Positions 47,980-56,768 of a stretch of DNA of 64,000 bases are shown here, piece by piece. Source of the DNA: Actinomycetes bacterium (GTDB taxonomy: Bacteria; Actinomycetota; Actinomycetes; Actinomycetales; Dermatophilaceae); the NCBI GenBank assembly GCA_029552065.1, contig JAKPEG010000117.1, positions 1-64,000 of the forward strand, written 5' to 3'. Numbering within the stretch: the stretch's first letter is position 1; every line of letters starts with the position of its first letter. The notes under the pieces were generated by a model. The model was not told the origin of the DNA. It made no database searches and saw only the letters and a program-made list of their open reading frames with translations. A program made the translations under genes and the position numbers.

Positions 47980-48636
47980 TCAGCGCACGTGCGGGGTCAC
48001 CACGTCGAACCAACCGACTCCCACGTCGGCGAGCAACTCGCGCACGAGTGGGAGGGAGATACCCACGACATTGTGGTGGTCGCCCTCGATGCCGGTGACG
48101 AAGGCCCCGCCCAGCCCGTCGACGGTGAACGCGCCGGCGACCCGCAGCGGCTCCCCGGTGGCGACGTAGGCCTCGATCTCCGCATCGCTCAGGGCCGCGA
48201 AGTGCACGACGGTCGAAGCGGTCGCCCCCACCGAAGCCCGGCTGCCCCCGTGCGCGTCGTCGCGCTCGTCGACCAGCCAGTGGCCGGTGTGCAGGACGCC
48301 CCGCCTGCCGCGCATCGCGCGCCACCGCAGCGTCGCCTCGGGGGCGTCGAGCGGCTTGCCGTGCACCTCGCCGTCGAGTTCGAGCACCGAGTCGCAGCCG
48401 AGCACGAGGTCGCCGACCCGCTCGCCGTAGGCGACCGCCTCGGCCTTGGCACGCGCGAGCAACAGGGCCGTGTCGACGGGCTCGAGCGGGCCGTACCGGT
48501 CGAGGGCCTCGGCGAGGACCCGGTCCTCGTCGACCTCGCTCACGACGACGATGGGCTCCACCCCCGCGTGTTGGAGGGTGTTCAGCCGCGCGGGAGAGGC
48601 CGACGCAAGGACGAGCCGGACGCGCGGGGTGGTCAT
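47980..48636 (-). CDS. Maf-like nucleoside triphosphate pyrophosphatase
   Basis: This 218-residue Maf protein hydrolyses non-canonical or modified nucleotides (dTTP, UTP or m7GTP by subgroup). Motifs: LASASPARLNTLQHAG near residue 10, SEVDED near 33, GCDSVLELDGEVHGKP near 80 and the VAGAFTVDGLGG end near 170. GKPLDAPEATLRW fits the YhdE-like subgroup. The gene has TACTGT 4 bases before ATG 48636. It converges with the membrane gene with 11 bases between. Maf next to carboxylase genes is also seen in Streptomyces as I recall. Confidence 0.92.
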   Translation of the reverse strand: MTTPRVRLVLASASPARLNTLQHAGVEPIVVVSEVDEDRVLAEALDRYGPLEPVDTALLLARAKAEAVAYGERVGDLVLGCDSVLELDGEVHGKPLDAPEATLRWRAMRGRRGVLHTGHWLVDERDDAHGGSRASVGATASTVVHFAALSDAEIEAYVATGEPLRVAGAFTVDGLGGAFVTGIEGDHHNVVGISLPLVRELLADVGVGWFDVVTPHVR

Positions 48637-48640
48637 CCCG

Positions 48641-48646
48641 ACAGTA
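48641..48646 (-). promoter_or_regulatory. putative leaderless -10 for maf
   Basis: TACTGT on the minus strand is 4 bases before the ATG and overlaps a GTATGCCG octamer (48644-48651). Confidence 0.4.
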
Positions 48647-48676
48647 TGCCGCGCAAGGGCGGCTACGCCGATGGGC

Positions 48677-50617
48677 TCACCCGAGAACCTCGTCGAGGTA
48701 GCACCAGCGCCACGCCTCGCCGGGCTCGAAACTGCGCATGACCGGGTGGTCCGTGGCGTGGAAGTGGGCGGTGGCGTGCCGTCGTGGCGAGCTGTCGCAG
48801 CAGCCGACGGTGCCGCAGGTGAGACACAGCCGAAGGTGGACCCACGAGGTCGTGCCCTCCTCGAGGCATGCCTGGCATCCCTGGGGCGTGCGTGGGGTCA
48901 CCGCGGCGTCGGCCTCGCGCAGGTGCACACAGTCGCCCCGGGAGCGTTCCGGCGCGAGGACCAGCCGTTCGTCGAGGACGGCCTCGCGGTGGGCGAGCGT
49001 CGCGAGCAGGGATTCCTCGAGGTCGAGCATCCCGAGGACTTCGCGGAGCACCTCGCGGTCGACCGCTCCCGCGTCCCGCATCCGCAGCACCTCGGCGCGC
49101 TCGACCTGCAGGACCGAACGACGGATCCGCTTGAAGGTCTCGGCCGGTGTCTCCGCCACCGCCACCACCGTGGGCAACGCCTCCGTGGACAACTTCTCCG
49201 TGGACACCGAGACCTCCGTGGCCACCGCCCCGCGCGGGCGCAACCGCCCCAACTGCTCCCAGAACGCCAATGCCCGACGGTCGGACTGCTCGGACAGAAT
49301 GCGGACGACCTCGTCCGACAGGGACTCCTTCTGGGCGATCCGCTGGAGCTCCGCCTGGCCGGCCTGGACCGCCCGCTGCATGACCCCCGCCGCCTGGAGC
49401 ACGTCCTCACGCGGGTCGGGTCCGTGCAGCTGCAGCCGTCGGGCCAGCCAGGGCAGCGAGAAGCCCTGCAGCACGAGGGTTCCGGCGACGACGACGAGCG
49501 CGAGCAGCACGAGGACCGGGCGCTGTGGGGCGTCCTCGGGCAGGGTGAACGCCGCGGCGAGGGTGACCACCCCGCGCATGCCCGCCCACGACGCGAGGGT
49601 GCCCGCTCGCATCCGGTCAGCCAGCGGGCCGCTGTGCCGCGCGAGGAGCAGCATCCCTAGGATGACGACCGGCCGCACGAGGATCACCGTGGACAGCACG
49701 GCGGCGCCGAGGGCCAGGAGAGCGCCCACGCCCAGGTTGCCGTCGGCGACGGCGGCGAGGATCCCGCGTGCCTGCAGGCCGATGAGGAGGAACACGAGGT
49801 TCTCGAGCAGGAAGGAGACCGAGCGCCAGGTGATCCGCTCGGCCATCCGGGAGACTGCCGACTGCACGACCGGTGAACTGTGCCCGAGGAGCACTCCCGT
49901 GACGACGACCGCGAGCACGCCCGAGCAGTGCAGCGACTCGGCCGGCAGATAGGCCAACCACGGGACGAGGAAGCTGAGCGAGGTGTCCGAGACGCTGTCG
50001 GGCAACAACCGGCGCACCCGCACGACGAGGAGCTTGGTGACGATCCCCACGGCGATCCCGCCGACCGAGGCCCACACGAACTGCCCCGCCACCTCGAGGG
50101 CACCCACCGCCGTCGCGGCGGCGAGCAGCCCCATCCGCACGACGACGAGCGCCGTCGCGTCGTTGAACAAGGACTCGCCCTCGAGGATCGTGACGATCTG
50201 TCGCGGGAGCCCGATCCGACGGGCCACCGCGGTCGCGGCCACCGCATCCGGCGGGGCAACGATGCCGCCGAAGGCCAGGGCAATGGGCAGCGGCACGCCG
50301 AGCAGCCGCCACACGACCAGGCCGACGCAGACCGCCGTCACGAGGACGAGGACGACCGACAGGACGGCGATGTTGCGCTTGTTGGCGCCGAGGTCCACGA
50401 GCGAGGTCTGGATGGCAGCGGCATACAGCAGCGGCGGGAGCAACCCGAGCAGGACGACCTCGCTCGGCACGTGCACCTCGGGCACGCCCGGCAGGTAGCC
50501 GCCCGCGATGCCCACGAGGGTGAGTAACAGCGGCGCGGACCATCCCCGGCGTTCGGCGACGGTCGTCACGGCGAGCACGACGGCCACGAGGCACACCGCG
50601 ACGGCGGCGACGCCCAT
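48677..50617 (-). CDS. CPA1 Na+/H+ antiporter with C-terminal UBP-type zinc finger
   Basis: This 646-residue protein begins with about 12 helices of a monovalent cation/proton antiporter. GGIVAPPDAVAATAVARR near residue 118 and GESLFNDATALVVVR near 150 hold the transport Asp residues. A long cytoplasmic helical region follows (about 400-580). The last 75 residues form a ubiquitin-protease-type zinc finger (GCQACLEEGTTSWVHLRLC, TCGTVGCC, then HATAHFHATDHPVM). It exchanges Na+ or K+ for H+ at the cell membrane. ATG 50617 lies 4 bases after the DUF885 stop, so it is cotranscribed with that gene. Confidence 0.9.
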   Translation of the reverse strand: MGVAAVAVCLVAVVLAVTTVAERRGWSAPLLLTLVGIAGGYLPGVPEVHVPSEVVLLGLLPPLLYAAAIQTSLVDLGANKRNIAVLSVVLVLVTAVCVGLVVWRLLGVPLPIALAFGGIVAPPDAVAATAVARRIGLPRQIVTILEGESLFNDATALVVVRMGLLAAATAVGALEVAGQFVWASVGGIAVGIVTKLLVVRVRRLLPDSVSDTSLSFLVPWLAYLPAESLHCSGVLAVVVTGVLLGHSSPVVQSAVSRMAERITWRSVSFLLENLVFLLIGLQARGILAAVADGNLGVGALLALGAAVLSTVILVRPVVILGMLLLARHSGPLADRMRAGTLASWAGMRGVVTLAAAFTLPEDAPQRPVLVLLALVVVAGTLVLQGFSLPWLARRLQLHGPDPREDVLQAAGVMQRAVQAGQAELQRIAQKESLSDEVVRILSEQSDRRALAFWEQLGRLRPRGAVATEVSVSTEKLSTEALPTVVAVAETPAETFKRIRRSVLQVERAEVLRMRDAGAVDREVLREVLGMLDLEESLLATLAHREAVLDERLVLAPERSRGDCVHLREADAAVTPRTPQGCQACLEEGTTSWVHLRLCLTCGTVGCCDSSPRRHATAHFHATDHPVMRSFEPGEAWRWCYLDEVLG

Positions 50618-50621
50618 GGGC

Positions 50622-52334
50622 TCAGAGTTCGTCGAGCACGGCGGCGCGCAGGGTGTCCAGTCCGACGCTGCCGACGTCGAGGGCCTTGCGGTGGAAGGCC
50701 TTGAGGTCGAAGGCGTCGCCCTCCCTCGCACGCATCTCCTCGCGCAGGGCCAGCCACAGCCGCTCGCCGATCTTGTAGCTGGGCGCCTGCCCGGGCCAAC
50801 CGAGGTAGCGGTCCAGCTCGAAGCGCAGCTTGCCCTCGGAGTCGACCGCGTGGGCGCGCAGGAAGGCCCAGGCCTTGTCGTAGTCCCAGGCGCCGCCGCC
50901 GACCTCGGCCGGTGCCTCGAAGCCGCAGTGCACCCCGATGTCCAGGACGACGCGGGCCGCACGCAAGGATTGCATGCCCAGCCAGCCCATCCGGTCTCCC
51001 GGGTCGTCCATGTAGCCCAACTCGGTCATCAGCCGCTCGGCATAGAGCGCCCAGCCCTCGCCGTGGCCCGACGTCCAGCAGGCCAACCGTCGCCAGACGT
51101 TGAGCAACTCCGAGCGGTATGCCGTCTGCGCGACCTGGAGGTGATGGCCAGGGACCCCCTCGTGGTAGACCGTCGACAGCTCGGCCCACGTGTGGAAGGT
51201 CGTCTCGCCTTTGGGCACCGACCACCACATCCGCCCGGGTCGACTGAAATCCTCGGAGGGGCCCGAGTAGTAGATGCCGCCTGTCTGCGTCGGTGCGATG
51301 CAGCACTCGATCCGGCGCACCGGCCCGGGGATGTCGAAGTGGACGTCCGCGAGGTCGGCGATGACCTGGTCGGCCCGGCTCTGCATCCAGTCGCGCAGCG
51401 CCTCGGTGCCCTCGAGGACATATCGGGGGTCCGCGTTGAGCAGGTCGAGTGCCTCGGCGACGCTCGCGCCGGGACGCACCTGGTCGGCGACCTCCTCCAT
51501 CGCGGCGGTGATCCGGGCCAACTCCTGCTGACCCCACGCATAGGTCTCCTCGAGGTCGACCGCGGCGCCCACCCAGTAGCGGGACAGCAGTGCATAGCGC
51601 TCTCGGCCGCACGCGTCCGCCTCCGGTGCGACCGGCAGCAGCTCCCGCTCGAGGAATTCGCGCAACCGGGTGTATGCCGCCACCCCCGCCTGTGCCCCGG
51701 TCGCCAGCCGCTGTGCGACGGACTCGTCGAGGGGGCCGTCCCCGGCCTTCGCGCCCCGGACGAGGGTCGCGAAGTAGCCCTCGGGGCCGATGAGGTCGGC
51801 GCACTGCTGCATGCCCGCGAGGACCTGCCGCCGCGGGGTGACCAGGCCGCGGTCGCGTGCGGAGGCGAGCGACACGGCATACCCCTCGACCGCGGCGGGC
51901 ATCGCCGCCAGCCTGCCGGCGATCGTCGACCACGCGGCGTCGGAGTCCTGCGGCATGAGGTCGAGGATGTCCCGGATGCCCTGCAGTGGCGAGGCGATGT
52001 TGTTGAGTTCCATCTCGTCCAGGCCCGCCTCGTGCATCTGCTCGGCAAGCTCCAGCCGGTCGCGCATCGCCGCGATCGTCACCTTGTCGATGTCGTCGAC
52101 CGGGGTCGCCGCCTCGATCCGGGCGAGGAACTCCCGGCGCAACGCCGATTTGGCCTCCCAGCCGGCGGGGGAGAAGTCGTCGTATTCCTCGTCGTGCCCG
52201 GGCAGCCCGAGGTAGGTGGCGTCCGTCGGGCTCAACTCGACCGAGCGGGCGAAGTAGTCGGTGGCGATCGCGTCGACCGGGGTGGGCTTGCGTGCGGCGC
52301 TCGTGGCGCCCTCGGTGGTCCGATTCGTAGTCAC
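50622..52334 (-). CDS. DUF885 family protein, probable zinc metallopeptidase
   Basis: This 570-residue paralogue of the gene at 9020 shows HEGVPGHHLQ near residue 385 and GHGEGWALYAERL near 420 as zinc and catalytic elements. The GTG at 52334 is chosen because TAGGTT lies 7 bases upstream, well short of the track's start in the neighbouring gene. No signal peptide is visible. It is first in a two-gene unit with the antiporter. Divergent from the MDR gene with interlocking promoters. Confidence 0.85.
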   Translation of the reverse strand: MTTNRTTEGATSAARKPTPVDAIATDYFARSVELSPTDATYLGLPGHDEEYDDFSPAGWEAKSALRREFLARIEAATPVDDIDKVTIAAMRDRLELAEQMHEAGLDEMELNNIASPLQGIRDILDLMPQDSDAAWSTIAGRLAAMPAAVEGYAVSLASARDRGLVTPRRQVLAGMQQCADLIGPEGYFATLVRGAKAGDGPLDESVAQRLATGAQAGVAAYTRLREFLERELLPVAPEADACGRERYALLSRYWVGAAVDLEETYAWGQQELARITAAMEEVADQVRPGASVAEALDLLNADPRYVLEGTEALRDWMQSRADQVIADLADVHFDIPGPVRRIECCIAPTQTGGIYYSGPSEDFSRPGRMWWSVPKGETTFHTWAELSTVYHEGVPGHHLQVAQTAYRSELLNVWRRLACWTSGHGEGWALYAERLMTELGYMDDPGDRMGWLGMQSLRAARVVLDIGVHCGFEAPAEVGGGAWDYDKAWAFLRAHAVDSEGKLRFELDRYLGWPGQAPSYKIGERLWLALREEMRAREGDAFDLKAFHRKALDVGSVGLDTLRAAVLDEL

Positions 52335-52378
52335 GGCTGGAAACCTACCCGCACCCAGGCCCTCGTAGGCTGGGTTCA
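52334..52378. promoter_or_regulatory. interlocked divergent promoters
   Basis: Minus TAGGTT (52347-52342) serves the DUF885 GTG at 52334. Plus TAGGCT (52366-52371) serves the MDR ATG at 52378. With a 17-base spacer the -35 of each falls on the -10 of the other. Confidence 0.55.
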
Positions 52379-53349
52379 TGCTCGCCGTGTATGCCGCCCG
52401 CCAGGACCGTGCCCGCCCGCTCACCGGCCTCGAGGTGGGCGACCGACCCGCGCCGGAGGATCGGCCCGGCTGGTCGGTCGTGCGCCTGCGCACCGCCGGG
52501 CTCAACCACCACGACCTGTGGTCGCTCATGGGGGTGGGTCTGCCGGCGGACCGCTTGCCGATGATCCTCGGCTGCGACGGCGCGGGGGTCGACGCGCTGG
52601 GACGGGAGGTCATCGTCCACTCGGTCGTCGCGAGCGAAGGTTGGGCCGGTGACGAGACCCTCGACCCGGCGCGGACCCTGCTGTCCGAGCTGCACCAGGG
52701 GACCCTCGCCGAGCTGGTGACGGTGCCCACCGGGAACCTGGTCCCCAAGCCGTCCGGGATGAGCTGGGAGACCGCGGCTTGTCTCTCCACCGCGTGGCTC
52801 ACGGCATACCGGATGTTGTTCGTCAATGGGGGCTGCACGCCGGGCGCGACCGTCCTCGTCCAAGGCGCCGGGGGCGGGGTGGCGACCGCGCTCGTCCAAC
52901 TCGGGGCAGCTGCGGGCTACCGGATGTGGGTGACCTCGCGGGACGAGGCCAAGGGGGCGCACGCCGTGGCGATCGGTGCGGATCGGGCCTTCGGGTCGGG
53001 GGAGCGGCTGCCGGAGAAGGTCGACGCCGTGATGGAGACGGTGGGGGCGGCCACCTGGTCGCACTCGGTCAACTCGCTCAAGCCCGGCGGCTCGATCGTC
53101 ATCTCCGGCGCGACCTCGGGTGACGCGCCGGGCAAGGCCGAGCTCACGAAGATCTTCTTCCGCCAGCTACGGGTGATCGGTTCGACCATGGGCACGCGGG
53201 AGGAACTGGCCCGGCTCGCGCAGTTCGTCCAGCAGCGGGGGATCGAGCCCGCGGTCGACTCGGTGCTGCCGCTTGCACAGGCCCGGGTCGGCTTCGAACG
53301 GATGGCGGCCGGCGACCTGTTCGGCAAGATCCTCTTCGCGGTCTCCTGA
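52378..53349 (+). CDS. zinc-independent MDR oxidoreductase (quinone oxidoreductase-like)
   Basis: This 323-residue MDR protein has the GroES-like N-terminal domain (AGLNHHDLWSLMGVG near residue 40) and a Rossmann domain (VLVQGAGGGVATALVQLGAAAG near 160). The structural zinc Cys cluster of alcohol dehydrogenases is missing, though GCDGAGV near 65 is kept, so quinone or enone reduction is more likely than alcohol oxidation. ETVGAATWSHSVNSLKPGG and LLFGKIL-like C-terminus fit the family. Its ATG has TAGGCT 6 bases upstream. Confidence 0.85.
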   Translation: MLAVYAARQDRARPLTGLEVGDRPAPEDRPGWSVVRLRTAGLNHHDLWSLMGVGLPADRLPMILGCDGAGVDALGREVIVHSVVASEGWAGDETLDPARTLLSELHQGTLAELVTVPTGNLVPKPSGMSWETAACLSTAWLTAYRMLFVNGGCTPGATVLVQGAGGGVATALVQLGAAAGYRMWVTSRDEAKGAHAVAIGADRAFGSGERLPEKVDAVMETVGAATWSHSVNSLKPGGSIVISGATSGDAPGKAELTKIFFRQLRVIGSTMGTREELARLAQFVQQRGIEPAVDSVLPLAQARVGFERMAAGDLFGKILFAVS

Positions 53350-53392
53350 GACGCCGCGGTCTGCTGGCATCCCGCACCTTGGCGGGGCGGCA

Positions 53393-53398
53393 TAGGCT
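53393..53398 (+). promoter_or_regulatory. putative leaderless -10 for GntR gene
   Basis: TAGGCT ends 6 bases before the ATG at 53405, within CGGCATAGGCT. Confidence 0.55.
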
Positions 53399-53404
53399 CC
53401 CGCC

Positions 53405-54127
53405 ATGAGCCGCACGACACCGGCGCGCCCACGGGGTCTGCCACCTCGGCGCCTGGCCGATCCCATCGTCAAGGCCCTCGTCGAACTGCTCGTCGATGGG
53501 GGGCTCGGCCCCGGTGAATTGCTTCCGGTCGAACCCGAATTGGGCGAGGCCTACGGAGTCAGCCGGACGGTCGTGCGCGAGGCGATCAAGACGATGGAGG
53601 CGCTGCGGATGGTCAGCGTGCACCAGGGGCGCGGCACGGCCGCCCGACCGGTCGAGGACTGGGACCTGGCCCACCCTGTCGTCCTGTCCGCACTCCTTCG
53701 CCATGACGATGGGCTGGCCGTTGTCGAGGATCTCGTCGCGGTACGCGCCACGCTCGAAGGCGAGCTGGCGGCCACCGCGGCCCAGCGGGCCACCCCCGCC
53801 CATCGGCTGCGCCTGCTCGACCGCCTCGCGGACCTCCACGCCGCACTGCCCGATCCGGACACGTATGCCGCCGCGGACCTCGCCTTCCACGACGTGATCC
53901 TGTCCGCCTCGGGCAATCGCCTGGGACGGACCATCGTGCACAACCTCAACATCGAGGCCTATCGGAGCGCGCGCTACCTCGGCCAGCCGGATGCCGCGCA
54001 CGTGGCGCTCACCCACGCCGAGCACGAGCGCATTCACGGCGCGGTCTTCGCGGGGGATCCCGCGGGCGCGCGCGAGGCCATGACCGCACACATCCACCAG
54101 TCGTGGGAGCGTCGACGCCCGCGCTGA
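53405..54127 (+). CDS. GntR/FadR-family regulator (FCD domain)
   Basis: This 240-residue regulator has an N-terminal winged HTH (LLPVEPELGEAYGVSRTVVREAIKTMEALRMV near residue 40) and an all-helical FCD ligand domain with the Asp/His metal set (DLAFHDVILSASGN near 155, HERIHGAVFAGD near 205, HIHQSW at the end). It stands immediately upstream of the GH95 gene on the same strand, with a FadR-type palindrome between. It probably represses the glycosidase and perhaps itself in response to a sugar acid or sugar. Confidence 0.88.
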   Translation: MSRTTPARPRGLPPRRLADPIVKALVELLVDGGLGPGELLPVEPELGEAYGVSRTVVREAIKTMEALRMVSVHQGRGTAARPVEDWDLAHPVVLSALLRHDDGLAVVEDLVAVRATLEGELAATAAQRATPAHRLRLLDRLADLHAALPDPDTYAAADLAFHDVILSASGNRLGRTIVHNLNIEAYRSARYLGQPDAAHVALTHAEHERIHGAVFAGDPAGAREAMTAHIHQSWERRRPR

Positions 54128-54178
54128 GCAGACTCCCCAGCATCCTGGCCGAACGACGATCCACACAGTGTCGGGCTA

Positions 54179-54198
54179 CTTGCATACAAGTATGGAAG
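54179..54198. promoter_or_regulatory. FadR-type GntR operator upstream of GH95 gene
   Basis: CTTGCATACAAGTATGGAAG is an inverted repeat with 8 of 9 arm positions matching around a central AA. It overlaps a possible promoter, TTGCAT (54180-54185) and CATGCT (54203-54208), spaced by 17 bases. One of the two local GntR proteins is the likely binder. Confidence 0.6.
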
Positions 54199-54346
54199 AT
54201 GTCATGCTTTGACGAGCCCCGAACGGCCCCGCGGTGGATCCCCGCCCGACGACCGCCCCGACCTCGACCAGGCGCGCCCCGGCGCATGGCCACGCCCAGC
54301 GGGATCGACCGGGGCCACCCCTGCTCTCCTGCCGATCGAGGTGCCC

Positions 54347-56707
54347 ATGACCACCGTCCCGCCCAACCGGCGCCTGGTCTTCGACCATCCCGCAGCCAAC
54401 GTCAACGAGGCACTGCCCGTGGGCAACGGCCGGCTCGGGGCCATGGTCTACGGAGGCGTCCAGGCGGATCGGCTCAGCCTCAACGACGACCGGCTCTGGG
54501 CAGGCGGCACCCCGCCCGCGCCGCACGCGGACGGCCCGGACAGCCTCGCCCGGGCCCGTGACCTCTTCCGGCGCGGCGAGCGTCGCGCGGCTCAGACCCT
54601 GCTCGAGGAACGGTTCACCACACCCTTCAACGAGCCCTATCAGCCCGCCGGGACGCTGCAGTTCCAGTGGGACCGGAGCGGGGACTACGACGACTACGAG
54701 CGCGAATTGGACCTCACTCACGCGATCGTTCGGACCCGGTCCACGGCTGCCGGGCACACGACCCGCGGGGAGTACTTCGTCAGCGCTCCGGCGCAGGTCG
54801 TCGCCGCGCGGTTCACCGCGGACTCGGGCACCCTGCCGGGCCTGCGCCTTCGGCTCGAATCGCTCCTCCGGCATCGGGTGACGGCCCTCGGAGCGGACCT
54901 GGACCTCCAGGGACGCGCGCCGATCCACGTGCGCTGGGACGGCATCGACGACCTCGCCACCCCGGACAACGCCATCACCTATGACGAGGACCTCCCGCGG
55001 CACTTCGCGATCCGCGTGCGAGTCACCGACACCGACGGGACCGTGGGCGTCGTCGACGACGGGCTCGTCGTGCGCGATGCGACGCGCATCGTCGTCCTCG
55101 TCGCGTTGGCAACCGACGCGCGCGGGCCGGACCCGACGGCAGCGGCCCGGGCAGACCTCGACGCGGCGCAGGTGACCGCCTTCGATGCCCTGCGCGCCGC
55201 GCACACCGCGGACCATCGCGCCCTCTTCGATCGGCTCTCCCTGCGCCTGCCTGCTCCCGCCGACGCCGCGGCGACGACCGATCGGCGTCTGGCGGACCAC
55301 CACGCGCGCCGCGTCGACCCCGATCTCATGGGGCTCGTGGCGGACTACGGGCGCTACCTGCTCATCGCCTCGAGTCGCCCCGGGTCGCTCCCGGCGAATC
55401 TGCAGGGCGTGTGGAACGAGAGCCTCACTCCGCCGTGGTGGGACAACTACACCCTGAACATCAACCTGCAGATGAACTACTGGCCGGCCCACCGCACGGG
55501 GCTGCACGAGTGCGCCGAGCCGCTGGCCGACTTCATCGCCGCCCTCGCCGCGGCCGGCGCTGCCACGGCTGCGGTCCAGTACGGCGCCCGTGGCTGGGTG
55601 GCCAACCACCAGACCGACATCCGGCTGCAGACCACGCCCGTCGGCTTCCTCGCCCAGGGCATCCCGACGAATGCCGCGAAGTGGGCCCTGTGGCCGTTCG
55701 GCGGCGCGTGGCTATGCCTGCACCTCTACGAGCAGGGCCTCTACGACGGCGATCTCGATGCCCTGCAACGCCACCTGCCGATCATGCAAGGCGCCGCTCT
55801 GTTCCTCCTCGACTGGCTCATCGACGACCCGGATGATCCGAGGCTGCTCGCGACGATCCCCTCGACCTCGCCGGAGAACACCTACGTCTTCGGCGGCCAG
55901 ACGATCGCGATCTCCAAGAGTTCGACGATGGACATCGCCATCACCCGGGCCCTGTGGGAAGCCTGCGTGGCGGCCTCCGCCCTGCTCACCGCCACCGGCC
56001 GGCCCGGCGCCGATCCGGCCTTCCTCGCCGAGGTCGCCGCCGCCCTGCCCCGGCTGCCGGGCACCCCCGTTTCCACGGACGGACGCATTCTCGAGTTCGA
56101 CGCCGACTGGCCCGAGGGCGAGGCGCCGCACCGCCACATCTCCCACCTGTTCGACCTCTGCCCGGGTGAGGCGATCACCGTGGATGCCACCCCCGAGCTG
56201 GCGGTCGCGGCCAGCCGCGCGCTGGACTACCGCGGCGACGAGGGAGTCGGTTGGTCCCTCGCCTGGAAGGCTCGCTGTTGGGCGCGACTGCACGATGCCG
56301 AGCGCTCGATGGCGTTGCTGCACAACCTGTTCAGCCCGGTGCCCTCGACCGTCCTCGAATGGGCCGACGAAGGAGGCGGGACCTACCCGAACCTGCTCAT
56401 GTGCTGCCCGCCGTTCATGATCGACGCGAACCTCGGTTACACGGCCGCCTTGTTGGAGCTCTTCGTGCAGGACCATGCAGGCCTCATCGACCTCCTGCCG
56501 GCCTGTCCCACCGACCTCGATCGAGGGGATCTCGACGGGCTTCGGCTGCGCGGCGGCCTCATCCTGGACCTGTCCTGGAGCGACGGCCGGGTCACCCGTG
56601 CCCGGCTCGCGAGCCCGGTGGCACAGGAGCGTCGCATCCGCGTCAACGGCACCGTCCACGAAGTCGCGCTCGCCGCAGGGGATACCGACCTGAGCACCAT
56701 TCTCTGA
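54347..56707 (+). CDS. GH95 family glycosidase, probable alpha-L-fucosidase
   Basis: This 786-residue enzyme covers the whole GH95 fold: N-terminal beta domain (EALPVGNGRLGAMVYGG near residue 22), then the (alpha/alpha)6 barrel. Active-site elements are visible: PANLQGVWNESLTPPWW then NINLQMNYWPAH near 365 (the two Asn), the candidate acid Glu in STSPEN near 510, HRHISHLFDLCPG near 595, and GDEGVGWSLAWKA near 632. GH95 enzymes act on alpha-1,2-L-fucosides or alpha-L-galactosides. No signal peptide is seen, so it is probably cytoplasmic, fed by the nearby ABC importer. ATG 54347 follows GAGG; the longer TTG form at 54209 is unlikely. Confidence 0.9.
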   Translation: MTTVPPNRRLVFDHPAANVNEALPVGNGRLGAMVYGGVQADRLSLNDDRLWAGGTPPAPHADGPDSLARARDLFRRGERRAAQTLLEERFTTPFNEPYQPAGTLQFQWDRSGDYDDYERELDLTHAIVRTRSTAAGHTTRGEYFVSAPAQVVAARFTADSGTLPGLRLRLESLLRHRVTALGADLDLQGRAPIHVRWDGIDDLATPDNAITYDEDLPRHFAIRVRVTDTDGTVGVVDDGLVVRDATRIVVLVALATDARGPDPTAAARADLDAAQVTAFDALRAAHTADHRALFDRLSLRLPAPADAAATTDRRLADHHARRVDPDLMGLVADYGRYLLIASSRPGSLPANLQGVWNESLTPPWWDNYTLNINLQMNYWPAHRTGLHECAEPLADFIAALAAAGAATAAVQYGARGWVANHQTDIRLQTTPVGFLAQGIPTNAAKWALWPFGGAWLCLHLYEQGLYDGDLDALQRHLPIMQGAALFLLDWLIDDPDDPRLLATIPSTSPENTYVFGGQTIAISKSSTMDIAITRALWEACVAASALLTATGRPGADPAFLAEVAAALPRLPGTPVSTDGRILEFDADWPEGEAPHRHISHLFDLCPGEAITVDATPELAVAASRALDYRGDEGVGWSLAWKARCWARLHDAERSMALLHNLFSPVPSTVLEWADEGGGTYPNLLMCCPPFMIDANLGYTAALLELFVQDHAGLIDLLPACPTDLDRGDLDGLRLRGGLILDLSWSDGRVTRARLASPVAQERRIRVNGTVHEVALAAGDTDLSTIL

Positions 56708-56708
56708 C

Positions 56709-56742
56709 CCGTATGCCGCGTGCTGCCGCACGCGGCATACGG
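56709..56742. terminator. bidirectional terminator hairpin built from inverted octamers
   Basis: CCGTATGCCGCGTGC and GCACGCGGCATACGG form a perfect 15-bp stem with loop TGCC, 2 bases after the GH95 stop and 26 before the end of the convergent GntR gene. Position and symmetry suit a two-way terminator. Confidence 0.8.
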
Positions 56743-56768
56743 GTGGAACTCGGCCGAACCGCGAGATC

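Noticed and set aside
54209-54346. N-terminal extension of the GH95 protein from TTG 54209
   Set aside because: The extra 46 residues are Pro/Arg/Gly-rich and unlike GH95; ATG 54347 has a ribosome site and matches the family start.
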